NCBI GenBank assembly: GCA_947652605.1
Contig: CANTFG010000231.1
Span: 124,001-188,000 of the forward strand
DNA length: 64,000 bases
Source of the DNA: Elmis aenea
Taxonomy: Eukaryota; Arthropoda; Insecta; Coleoptera; Elmidae
Reading direction: 5' to 3'
The notes beneath the pieces were generated by a model. The model searched no databases. It worked only from the letters and a program-made list of their open reading frames with translations, and was not told the DNA's origin. Position numbers and translations under genes: made by a program. Shown one piece after another: positions 21,601 through 34,100 of this stretch. Every line of letters starts with the position of its first letter. Position 1 is the stretch's first letter.

Positions 21601-24600
21601 ACTAATGTGTATAAGAAGTTTGAAGCCATTTGCTGTAGTTTTAAGAAAATCGATTTTTTTGTCGAAAAATGTGCAAAGACTATAGACTTTGTACTTTTCC
21701 CATTTTTCGCGAAAAATTAAAAATCGTATTTAGGGGCTAATAATCCTTAATTCGCTCATAACTAACGTGTTTAAGAAGTTTGAAGCCATTTGCTGTAGTT
21801 TTAAGAAAATCGATTTTTTTGTCGAAAAAAGTGCAGACTATAAGCCTTTGTACTTTTCCCATTTTTCACGAAAAATTAAAAATCGTATTTAGGGGCTAAT
21901 AATCCTTAATTCGCTCATAACTAACGTGTATAAGAAGTTTGAAGCCATTTGCTGTAGTTTTAAGAAAATCGATTTTTTTGTCGAAAAAAGTGCAGACTAT
22001 AGCCTTTGTACTTTTCCCATTTTTCGCGAAAAATTAAAAATCGTATTTAGGGGCTAATAATCCTTAACTTGCTCGTAACTAACGTGTATAAGAAGTTTGA
22101 AGCCATTTGCTGTAGTTTTAAGAAAATCGATTTTTTTGTCGAAAAAAGTGCAAAGACTATAGCCTTTGTACTTTTCCCATTTTTCACGAAAAATTAAAAA
22201 TCGTATTTAGGGGCTAATAATCCTTAATTCGCTCATAACTAACGTGTATAAGAAGTTTGAAGCCATTTGCTGTAGTTTTAAGAAAATCGATTTTTTTGTC
22301 GAAAAAAGTGCAAAGACTATAATAGCCTTTGTACTTTTCCCATTTTTCACGAAAAATTAAAAATCGTATTTAGGGGCTAATAATCCTTAATTCGCTCATA
22401 ACTAATGTGTATAAGAAGTTTGAAGCCATTTGCTGTAGTTTTAAGAAAATCGATTTTTTTGTCGAAAAAAGTGCAAAGACTATAGCCTTTGTACTTTTCC
22501 CATTTTTCGCGAAAAATTAAAAATCGTATTTAGGGGCTAATAATCCTTAACTTGCTCGTAACTAACGTGTTTAAGAAGTTTGAAGCCATTTGCTATAGTT
22601 TTAAAAAAATCGATTTTTTTGTCGAAAAAAGTGCAAAGACTATAGCCTTTGTACTTTTCCCATTTTTCACGAAAAATTAAAAATCGTATTTAGGGGCTAA
22701 TAATCCTTAATTCGCTCACAACTAATGTGTATAAGAAGTTTGAAGCCATTTGCTGTAGTTTTAAGAAAATCGATTTTTTTGTCGAAAAAAGTGCAAAGAC
22801 TATAGACTTTGTACTTTTCCCATTTTTCGCGAAAAATTAAAAATCGTATTTAGGGGCTAATAATCCTTAACTTGCTCGTAACTAACGTGTTTAAGAAGTT
22901 TGAAGCCATTTGCTATAGTTTTAAAAAAATCGATTTTTTTGTCGAAAAAAGTGCAAAGACTATAGCCTTTGTACTTTTCCCATTTTTCACGAAAAATTAA
23001 AAATCGTATTTAGGGGCTAATAATCCTTAATTCGCTCATAACTAACGTGTATAAGAAGTTTGAAGCCATTTGCTGTAGTTTTAAGAAAATCGATTTTTTT
23101 GTCGAAAAAAGTGCAGACTATAGCCTTTGTACTTTTCCCATTTTTCGCGAAACATTAAAAATCGTATTTAGGGGCTAATAATCCTTAATTCGCTCATAAC
23201 TAATGTGTATAAGAAGTTTGAAGCCATTTGCTGTAGTTTTAAGAAAATCGATTTTTTTGTCGAAAAAAGTGCAAAGACTATATATAGCCTTTGTACTTTT
23301 CCCATTTTTCGCGAAAAATTAAAAATCGTATTTAGGGGCTAATAATCCTTAACTTGCTCGTAACTAACGTGTTTAAGAAGTTTGAAGCCATTTGCTATAG
23401 TTTTAAGAAAATCGATTTTTTTGTCGAAAAAAGTGCAAAGACTATAGCCTTTGTACTTTTCCCATTTTTCACGAAAAATTAAAAATCGTATTTAGGGGCT
23501 AATAATCCTTAATTCGCTCATAACTAACGTGTATAAGAAGTTTGAAGCCATTTGCTGTAGTTTTAAGAAAATCGATTTTTTTGTCGAAAAAAGTGCAAAG
23601 ACTATAGCCTTTGTACTTTTCCCATTTTTCGCGAAAAATTAAAAATCGTATTTAGGGGCTAATAATCCTTAATTCGCTCATAACTAATGTGTATAAGAAG
23701 TTTGAAGCCATTTGCTGTAGTTTTAAGAAAATCGATTTTTTTGTCGAAAAAAGTGCAAAGACTATATATAGCCTTTGTACTTTTCCCATTTTTCACGAAA
23801 AATTAAAAATCGTATTTAGGGGCTAATAATCCTTAATTCGCTCACAACTAATGTGTATAAGAAGTTTGAAGCCATTTGCTGTAGTTTTAAGAAAATCGAT
23901 TTTTTTGTCGAAAAAAGTGCAAAGACTTATAGCCTTTGTACTTTTCCCATTTTTCGCGAAAAATTAAAAATCGTATTTAGGGGCTAATAATCCTTAACTT
24001 GCTCGTAACTAACGTGTTTAAGAAGTTTGAAGCCATTTGCTATAGTTTTAAAAAAATCGATTTTTTTGTCGAAAAAAGTGCAAAGACTATAGCCTTTGTA
24101 CTTTTCCCATTTTTCACGAAAAATTAAAAATCGTATTTAGGGGCTAATAATCCTTAATTCGCTCATAACTAACGTGTATAAGAAGTTTGAAGCCATTTGC
24201 TGTAGTTTTAAGAAAATCGATTTTTTTGTCGAAAAAAGTGCAGACTATAGCCTTTGTACTTTTCCCATTTTTCGCGAAAAATTAAAAATCGTATTTAGGG
24301 GCTAATAATCCTTAACTTGCTCGTAACCAACGTGTATAAGAAGTTTGAAGCCATTTGCTGTAGTTTTAAGAAAATCGATTTTTTTGTCGAAAAAAGTGCA
24401 AAGACTATAGCCTTTGTACTTTTCCCATTTTTCACGAAAAATTAAAAATCGTATTTAGGGGCTAATAATCCTTAATTCGCTCATAACTAACGTGTATAAG
24501 AAGTTTGAAGCCATTTGCTGTAGTTTTAAGAAAATCGATTTTTTTGTCGAAAAAAGTGCAAAGACTATAATAGCCTTTGTACTTTTCCCATTTTTCGCGA

Positions 24601-27600
24601 AAAATTAAAAATCGTATTTAGGGGCTAATAATCCTTAATTCGCTCATAACTAATGTGTATAAGAAGTTTGAAGCCATTTGCTGTAGTTTTAAGAAAATCG
24701 ATTTTTTTGTCGAAAAAAGTGCAAAGACTATATATAGCCTTTGTACTTTTCCCATTTTTCACGAAAAATTAAAAATCGTATTTAGGGGCTAATAATCCTT
24801 AATTCGCTCACAACTAATGTGTATAAGAAGTTTGAAGCCATTTGCTGTAGTTTTAAGAAAATCGATTTTTTTGTCGAAAAAAGTGCAAAGACTATAGCCT
24901 TTGTACTTTTCCCATTTTTCGCGAAAAATTAAAAATCGTATTTAGGGGCTAATAATCCTTAACTTGCTCGTAACTAACGTGTTTAAGAAGTTTGAAGCCA
25001 TTTGCTATAGTTTTAAGAAAATCGATTTTTTTGTCGAAAAAAGTGCAAAGACTATAATAGCCTTTGTACTTTTCCCATTTTTCACGAAAAATTAAAAATC
25101 GTATTTAGGGGCTAATAATCCTTAATTCGCTCATAACTAACGTGTATAAGAAGTTTGAAGCCATTTGCTGTAGTTTTAAGAAAATCGATTTTTTTGTCGA
25201 AAAAAGTGCAAAGACTATATATAGCCTTTGTACTTTTCCCATTTTTCACGAAAAATTAAAAATCGTATTTAGGGGCTAATAATCCTTAATTCGCTCACAA
25301 CTAATGTGTATAAGAAGTTTGAAGCCATTTGCTGTAGTTTTAAGAAAATCGATTTTTTTGTCGAAAAATGTGCAAAGACTATAGACTTTGTACTTTTCCC
25401 ATTTTTCGCGAAAAATTAAAAATCGTATTTAGGGGCTAATAATCCTTAACTTGCTCGTAACTAACGTGTTTAAGAAGTTTGAAGCCATTTGCTATAGTTT
25501 TAAAAAAATCGATTTTTTTGTCGAAAAAAGTGCAGACTATAGCCTTTGTACTTTTCCCATTTTTCACGAAAAATTAAAAATCGTATTTAGGGGCTAATAA
25601 TCCTTAATTCGCTCATAACTAACGTGTTTAAGAAGTTTGAAGCCATTTGCTGTAGTTTTAAGAAAATCGATTTTTTTGTCGAAAAAAGTGCAGACTATAA
25701 GCCTTTGTACTTTTCCCATTTTTCACGAAAAATTAAAAATCGTATTTAGGGGCTAATAATCCTTAATTCGCTCATAACTAACGTGTATAAGAAGTTTGAA
25801 GCCATTTGCTGTAGTTTTAAGAAAATCGATTTTTTTGTCGAAAAAAGTGCAGACTATAGCCTTTGTACTTTTCCCATTTTTCGCGAAAAATTAAAAATCG
25901 TATTTAGGGGCTAATAATCCTTAACTTGCTCGTAACTAACGTGTTTAAGAAGTTTGAAGCCATTTGCTATAGTTTTAAAAAAATCGATTTTTTTGTCGAA
26001 AAAAGTGCAAAGACTATAGCCTTTGTACTTTTCCCATTTTTCACGAAAAATTAAAAATCGTATTTAGGGGCTAATAATCCTTAATTCGCTCATAACTAAC
26101 GTGTATAAGAAGTTTGAAGCCATTTGCTGTAGTTTTAAGAAAATCGATTTTTTTGTCGAAAAAAGTGCAGACTATAGCCTTTGTACTTTTCCCATTTTTC
26201 GCGAAAAATTAAAAATCGTATTTAGGGGCTAATAATCCTTAACTTGCTCGTAACTAACGTGTATAAGAAGTTTGAAGCCATTTGCTGTAGTTTTAAGAAA
26301 ATCGATTTTTTTGTCGAAAAAAGTGCAAAGACTATAATAGCCTTTGTACTTTTCCCATTTTTCACGAAAAATTAAAAATCGTATTTAGGGGCTAATAATC
26401 CTTAATTCGCTCATAACTAATGTGTATAAGAAGTTTGAAGCCATTTGCTGTAGTTTTAAGAAAATCGATTTTTTTGTCGAAAAAAGTGCAAAGACTATAA
26501 TAGCCTTTGTACTTTTCCCATTTTTCGCGAAAAATTAAAAATCGTATTTAGGGGCTAATAATCCTTAATTCGCTCATAACTAATGTGTATAAGAAGTTTG
26601 AAGCCATTTGCTGTAGTTTTAAGAAAATCGATTTTTTTGTCGAAAAAAGTGCAAAGACTATATATAGCCTTTGTACTTTTCCCATTTTTCACGAAAAATT
26701 AAAAATCGTATTTAGGGGCTAATAATCCTTAATTCGCTCACAACTAATGTGTATAAGAAGTTTGAAGCCATTTGCTGTAGTTTTAAGAAAATCGATTTTT
26801 TTGTCGAAAAAAGTGCAAAGACTATAGCCTTTGTACTTTTCCCATTTTTCGCGAAAAATTAAAAATCGTATTTAGGGGCTAATAATCCTTAACTTGCTCG
26901 TAACTAACGTGTTTAAGAAGTTTGAAGCCATTTGCTATAGTTTTAAAAAAATCGATTTTTTTGTCGAAAAAAGTGCAAAGACTATAGCCTTTGTACTTTT
27001 CCCATTTTTCACGAAAAATTAAAAATCGTATTTAGGGGCTAATAATCCTTAATTCGCTCACAACTAATGTGTATAAGAAGTTTGAAGCCATTTGCTGTAG
27101 TTTTAAGAAAATCGATTTTTTTGTCGAAAAAAGTGCAAAGACTATAGACTTTGTACTTTTCCCATTTTTCGCGAAAAATTAAAAATCGTATTTAGGGGCT
27201 AATAATCCTTAACTTGCTCGTAACTAACGTGTTTAAGAAGTTTGAAGCCATTTGCTATAGTTTTAAAAAAATCGATTTTTTTGTCGAAAAAAGTGCAAAG
27301 ACTATAGCCTTTGCACTTTTCCCATTTTTCACGAAAAATTAAAAATCGTATTTAGGGGCTAATAATCCTTAATTCGCTCATAACTAACGTGTATAAGAAG
27401 TTTGAAGCCATTTGCTGTAGTTTTAAGAAAATCGATTTTTTTGTCGAAAAAAGTGCAGTCTATAGCCTTTGTACTTTTCCCATTTTTCGCGAAAAATTAA
27501 AAATCGTATTTAGGGGCTAATAATCCTTAATTCGCTCATAACTAATGTGTATAAGAAGTTTGAAGCCATTTGCTGTAGTTTTAAGAAAATCGATTTTTTT

Positions 27601-30600
27601 GTCGAAAAAAGTGCAAAGACTATAGCCTTTGTACTTTTCCCATTTTTCACGAAAAATTAAAAATCGTATTTAGGGGCTAATAATCCTTAATTCGCTCATA
27701 ACTAATGTGTATAAGAAGTTTGAAGCCATTTGCTGTAGTTTTAAGAAAATCGATTTTTTTGTCGAAAAAAGTGCAAAGACTATATATAGCCTTTGTACTT
27801 TTCCCATTTTTCGCGAAAAATTAAAAATCGTATTTAGGGGCTAATAATCCTTAACTTGCTCGTAACTAACGTGTTTAAGAAGTTTGAAGCCATTTGCTAT
27901 AGTTTTAAGAAAATCGATTTTTTTGTCGAAAAAAGTGCAAAGACTATAGCCTTTGTACTTTTCCCATTTTTCACGAAAAATTAAAAATCGTATTTAGGGG
28001 CTAATAATCCTTAATTCGCTCATAACTAATGTGTATAAGAAGTTTGAAGCCATTTGCTGTAGTTTTAAGAAAATCGATTTTTTTGTCGAAAAAAGTGCAA
28101 AGACTATAGCCTTTGTACTTTTCCCATTTTTCACGAAAAATTAAAAATCGTATTTAGGGGCTAATAATCCTTAATTCGCTCATAACTAATGTGTATAAGA
28201 AGTTTGAAGCCATTTGCTGTAGTTTTAAGAAAATCGATTTTTTTGTCGAAAAAAGTGCAAAGACTATAGCCTTTGTACTTTTCCCATTTTTCACGAAAAA
28301 TTAAAAATCGTATTTAGGGGCTAATAATCCTTAACTTGCTCGTAACTAACGTGTATAAGAAGTTTGAAGCCATTTGCTGTAGTTTTAAGAAAATCGATTT
28401 TTTTGTCGAAAAAAGTGCAAAGACAGCCTTTGTACTTTTCCCATTTTTCGCGAAAAATTAAAAATCGTATTTAGGGGCTAATAATCCTTAACTTGCTCGT
28501 AACTAACGTGTATAAGAAGTTTGAAGCCATTTGCTGTAGTTTTAAGAAAATCGATTTTTTTGTCGAAAAAAGTGCAAAGACTATAATAGCCTTTGTACTT
28601 TTCCCATTTTTCGCGAAAAATTAAAAATCGTATTTAGGGGCTAATAATCCTTAATTCGCTCATAACTAATGTGTATAAGAAGTTTGAAGCCATTTGCTGT
28701 AGTTTTAAGAAAATCGATTTTTTTGTCGAAAAAAGTGCAAAGACTATATATAGCCTTTGTACTTTTCCCATTTTTCACGAAAAATTAAAAATCGTATTTA
28801 GGGGCTAATAATCCTTAATTCGCTCACAACTAATGTGTATAAGAAGTTTGAAGCCATTTGCTGTAGTTTTAAGAAAATCGATTTTTTTGTCGAAAAAAGT
28901 GCAAAGACTATAGCCTTTGTACTTTTCCCATTTTTCGCGAAAAATTAAAAATCGTATTTAGGGGCTAATAATCCTTAACTTGCTCGTAACTAACGTGTTT
29001 AAGAAGTTTGAAGCCATTTGCTATAGTTTTAAAAAAATCGATTTTTTTGTCGAAAAAAGTGCAAAGACTATAGCCTTTGTACTTTTCCCATTTTTCACGA
29101 AAAATTAAAAATCGTATTTAGGGGCTAATAATCCTTAATTCGCTCACAACTAATGTGTATAAGAAGTTTGAAGCCATTTGCTGTAGTTTTAAGAAAATCG
29201 ATTTTTTTGTCGAAAAAAGTGCAAAGACTATAGACTTTGTACTTTTCCCATTTTTCGCGAAAAATTAAAAATCGTATTTAGGGGCTAATAATCCTTAACT
29301 TGCTCGTAACTAACGTGTTTAAGAAGTTTGAAGCCATTTGCTATAGTTTTAAAAAAATCGATTTTTTTGTCGAAAAAAGTGCAAAGACTATAGCCTTTGT
29401 ACTTTTCCCATTTTTCACGAAAAATTAAAAATCGTATTTAGGGGCTAATAATCCTTAATTCGCTCATAACTAACGTGTATAAGAAGTTTGAAGCCATTTG
29501 CTGTAGTTTTAAGAAAATCGATTTTTTTGTCGAAAAAAGTGCAGACTATAGCCTTTGTACTTTTCCCATTTTTCGCGAAAAATTAAAAATCGTATTTAGG
29601 GGCTAATAATCCTTAATTCGCTCATAACTAATGTGTATAAGAAGTTTGAAGCCATTTGCTGTAGTTTTAAGAAAATCGATTTTTTTGTCGAAAAAAGTGC
29701 AAAGACTATATATAGCCTTTGTACTTTTCCCATTTTTCGCGAAAAATTAAAAATCGTATTTAGGGGCTAATAATCCTTAACTTGCTCGTAACTAACGTGT
29801 TTAAGAAGTTTGAAGCCATTTGCTATAGTTTTAAGAAAATCGATTTTTTTGTCGAAAAAAGTGCAAAGACTATAGCCTTTGTACTTTTCCCATTTTTCAC
29901 GAAAAATTAAAAATCGTATTTAGGGGCTAATAATCCTTAATTCGCTCATAACTAATGTGTATAAGAAGTTTGAAGCCATTTGCTGTAGTTTTAAGAAAAT
30001 CGATTTTTTTGTCGAAAAAAGTGCAAAGACTATAGCCTTTGTACTTTTCCCATTTTTCACGAAAAATTAAAAATCGTATTTAGGGGCTAATAATCCTTAA
30101 TTCGCTCATAACTAATGTGTATAAGAAGTTTGAAGCCATTTGCTGTAGTTTTAAGAAAATCGATTTTTTTGTCGAAAAAAGTGCAAAGACTATAGCCTTT
30201 GTACTTTTCCCATTTTTCGCGAAAAATTAAAAATCGTATTTAGGGGCTAATAATCCTTAACTTGCTCGTAACTAACGTGTATAAGAAGTTTGAAGCCATT
30301 TGCTGTAGTTTTAAGAAAATCGATTTTTTTGTCGAAAAAAGTGCAAAGACTATATATAGCCTTTGTACTTTTCCCATTTTCCGCGAAAAATTAAAAATCG
30401 TATTTAGGGGCTAATAATCCTTAATTCGCTCATAACTAACGTGTATAAGAAGTTTTAAGCCATTTGCTGTAGTTTTAAGAAAATCGATTTTTTTGTCGAA
30501 AAAAGTGCAAAGACTATAATAGCCTTTGTACTTTTCCCAATTTTCACGAAAAATTAAAAATCGTATTTTGGGGCTAATAATCCTTAATTCGCTCATAACT

Positions 30601-31118
30601 AATGTGTATAAGAAGTTTGAAGCCATTTGCTGTAGTTTTAAGAAAATCGATTTTTTTGTCGAAAAAAGTGCAAAGACTATAGCCTTTGTACTTTTCCCAT
30701 TTTTCACGAAAAATTAAAAATCGTATTTAGGGGCTAATAATCCTTAACTTGCTCGTAACTAACGTGTTTAAAAAGTTTGAAGCGATTTGCTATAGTTTTA
30801 AGAAAATCGATTTTTTTGTCGAAAAAAGTGCAAAGTATATATAGCCTTTGTACTTTTCCCATTTTTCACGAAAAATTAAAAATCGTATTTTGGGGCTAAT
30901 AATCCTTAATTCGCTCGTAACTAACGTGTATAAGAAGTTTGAAGCCATTTGCTGTAGTTTTAAGAAAATCGATTTTTTGTCGAAAAAAGTGCAAAGACTA
31001 TATAGCCCTTGTACTTTTCCCATTTTTCGCGAAAAATTAAAAATCGTATTTAGGGGCTAATAATCCTTAATTCGCTCATAACTAACGTGTATAAAAAGTT
31101 TGAAGCCATTTGCTGTAG
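15687..31118 (+). repeat. 160-bp satellite, array 2
   Basis: About 96 monomers in the same orientation as array 1. It adds variants absent from array 1: CTCACAACTAATG, TATAGACTTTG, AAAAATGTGC and GTTTTAAAAAAATCG. Variant order shows irregular higher-order repeats: the rare AAAAATGTGC monomer lies near 18291, 21665 and 25366, about 3.4 and 3.7 kb apart. A four-monomer duplication of about 640 bp is visible near 16150-17400 (repeated GACTTATAG monomers near 16213 and 16851) and is absent from array 3. The last three monomers (about 30746-31118) resemble the ends of the other arrays, with GTTTAAAAAGTTTGAAGCG. The array breaks off after TGCTGTAG. No gene is seen. Confidence 0.97.
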
Positions 31119-34100
31119 AAGGAGATGAAGAAGAAGGTCGAGATGAAGGAGGAGATGAAGGAGAAGAAGAAGGAAAAGACGAAGGAGGAGATGAAGGAGA
31201 TGAAGGAGGAGATGAAGGAGGAGATGAAGGAGGAGATGAAGGAGGAGATGAAGGAGTAGATGAAGAAGGAGATGAAGGAGAAGATGAAGGAGGAGATGAA
31301 GGAGGACATGAAGGAGGAGATGAAGGAGGAGATGAAGAAGGAGATGAAGGAGGAGATGAAGGAGGAGATGAAGGAGGAGATGAAGGAGGAGATGAAAAAG
31401 GAGATGAAGGAGGAGATGAAGGAGGAGATGAAGCAGGAGATAAAGCAGGAGATGAAGCAGGAGATAAAGCAGGAGAAGAAGCAGGAGATGAAGGAGGAGA
31501 TGAACGAAGAGATAAAGGAGGAGATGAAAGAGGAGATGAAGGAGGAGATGAAGGAGGAGATGAAGGAGGAGATGAAGGAGGAGATGAAGGAGGAGATGAA
31601 GGAGGATATGAAGGAGGAAATAAAGGAGGAGATGAAGGAGGAGATGAAGGAGGAAATGAAGCAGGAGATAAAGCAGGAAATGAAGCAGGAGATAAAGCAG
31701 GAGAAGAAGCAGGAAATGAAGGAGGAGATGAACGAAGAGATAAAGGAGGAGATGAAGGAGAAGATGAAGGAGGAGATGAAGGAGGAGATGAAGGAGGAGA
31801 TGAAGGAGGAGATGAAGGAGATGATCAAGGAGGAGATGAAGAAAGAGATGAAGAAGGAGATGAAGGAGGAGATCAAGGAGGAGATGGAGGAGATGGAGGA
31901 GATGAAGGAGGAGATAAAGGAGGAGATGAAGGAGGAGAAGAAGGAGGAGATGAAGGAGATGAAGGAGGAGATGAAGGAGGAGATGGAGGAGATGAAGGAG
32001 ATGAAGGAGGAGATGAAGGAGGAGATGAAGGAGGAGATGAAGGAGGAGATGAAGGAGGAGATGAAGGAAGAGATAAAGGAGGAGATGAAGGAGGAGATGA
32101 AGGAGGAGATGAAGGAGGAGATGAAGGAGGAGATGAAGGAGGAGATGAAGCTGGAGATAAAGCAGGAGATGAAGCAGGAGATAAAGCAGGAGAAGAAGCA
32201 GGAGATGAAGGAGGAGATGAAGGAGGAGATGAAGGAGGAGATGAAGGAAGAGATGAAGGAGGAGATGAAGGAGGAGATGAAGGAGGAGATTAAGGAGGAG
32301 ATGAAGGAGGAGATTAAGGAGGAGATGAAGGAGGAGATGAAGGAGGAGATGAAGGAGGAGATGAAGGAGGAGATGAAGGAGGAGATGAAGGAGGAGATGA
32401 AGGAGGAGATGAAGGAGGAGATGAAGGAGGAGATGAAGGAGGAGATGAAGGAGGAGATGAAGGAGGAGATGAAGGAGGAGATGAAGGAGGAGATGAATTA
32501 GGAGATGGAGATGAAGGAGGAGATGATAGAGGAGATGACGGAGGAGATGAAGGAGAAGATGAAGGAGGAGATGAAGGAGGAGATGAAGGAGGAGATGAAG
32601 GAGGAGATGAAGGAGGAGATGAAGGAGGAGATGAAGGAGGAGATGAAAGAGGAGATGATGGAGGAGATGGAGATGAAGGAGGAGATGATGGAGGAGATGA
32701 CGGAGGAGATGAAGGAGAAGATGAAGGAGGAGATGAAGGAGGAGAAGAAGGAGGAGATGAAGAAGGAGATGAAGGAGGAGATGAAGGAGGAGATGAAGGA
32801 GGAGATGAAGGAGGAGATGAAGGAGGAGATGAAGGAGGAGATGAAGGAGATGAAGTAGGAGATGAAGGAGGAGATGAAGGAGGAGATCAAGGAGGAGATG
32901 AAGGAGGAGATGAAGGAGGAGATGAAGGAGGAGATGAAGGAGGAGATGAAGGAGGAGATGAAGTAGGAGATGAAGGAGGAGATGAAGGAGGAGATGAAGT
33001 AGGAGATGAAGGAGGAGGTGAAGGAGGAGATGAAGGAGGAGATGAAGGAGGAGATGAAGCAGGAGATGAAGGAGGAGATGAAGGAGGAGATGAAGAAGGA
33101 GATGAAGGAGGAGATGAAGGAGGAGATGAAGGAGGAGATGAAGGAGGAGATGAAGGAGGAGATGAAGGAGTAGATGAAGGAGGAGATGAAGGAAGAGATG
33201 AAGGAGGAGATGAAGGAGGAGATGGAGATGAAGGAGGAGATGAAGGAGGAGATGAAGGAGGAGATGAAGGAGGAGATGAAGGAGGAGATGAAGGAGGAGA
33301 TGAAGGAGGAGATGAAGGAGGAGATGAAGGAGGAGATGAAGGAGGAGATGAAGTAGGAGATGAAGGAGGAGATGAAGGAGGAGATGAAGGAGGAGATGAA
33401 GGAGGGGATAAAGGAGGAGATGAAGGAGGGAATGAAGGAGGAGATGAAGGAGGGGATGAAGGAGGGGATAAAGAAGGAGATAAAGGAGGAGATGAAGGAG
33501 GGGATGAAGGAGGAGATGAAGGAAGAGATAAAGGACGGGATGAAGGAGGAGATGAGGGAGGGGATGAAGGAGGGGATAAAGGAGGGGATAAAGGAGGGGA
33601 TAAAGGAGGGGATGAAGGAGGAGATGAAGGAGGGGATGAAGGAGGGGATAAAGGAGGAGATGAAGGAGGGAATGAAGGAGGAGATGAAGGAGGAGATGAA
33701 GGAGGGGATGAAGGAGGAATTGAAGGAGGGGATGAAGGAGGGGATGAAGGAGGAGATAAAGAAGGAGATGAAGGAGGAGATAAAGGAGGGGATGAAGGAG
33801 GGGATGAAGGAGGCGATGAAGGAGGGGATGAAGGAGGAGATAAAGGAGGAGATGAAGGAGGAGATAAAGGAGGAGATGAAGGAGGGGATGAAGGAGGAGA
33901 TGAAGGAGGGGATGAATGAGGAGATAAAGGAGGAGATGAAGGAGGGGATGAAGGAGGAGATGAAGGAGGAGATGAAGGAGGGGATGAAGGAGGGGATGAA
34001 GGAGGAGATGAAGGAGGGGATGAAGGAGGAGATGAAGGAGGGGATGAAGGAGGAATTGAAGGAGGGGATGAAGGAGGAGATGAAGGAGAGGATGAAGGAG

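Larger units (their letters stand above)
8869..31118 (+). repeat. Complete macro-repeat unit 1 (22,250 bp)
   Basis: Runs from the start of one purine minisatellite to the start of the next. Order: purine array, 322/518-bp modules, linker, hairpin-rich tandem, minisatellite of about 35 bp, CCGAGGGT array, 160-bp satellite array. The same order and orientation follow in the next unit. The cassette part (8869-15686) is 6818 bp and the satellite part (15687-31118) 15,432 bp. The unit is therefore a higher-order repeat made of unrelated repeat families, not a simple satellite. Confidence 0.93.

Noticed and set aside
30411..31060. Open frames of 60-98 codons in the satellite near the purine junctions
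   Set aside because: They appear only where loop-length variants happen to keep frame between neighbouring monomers.
31100..32501. Plus-strand frames with Asp-Glu-Gly-Gly and Met-Lys-Glu-Glu repeats (and similar ones in all purine arrays)
   Set aside because: Two frames of the same 12-bp unit are open together and end wherever a single unit changes (GATTAA or AAGTAG). Overlapping open frames of this kind are compositional.
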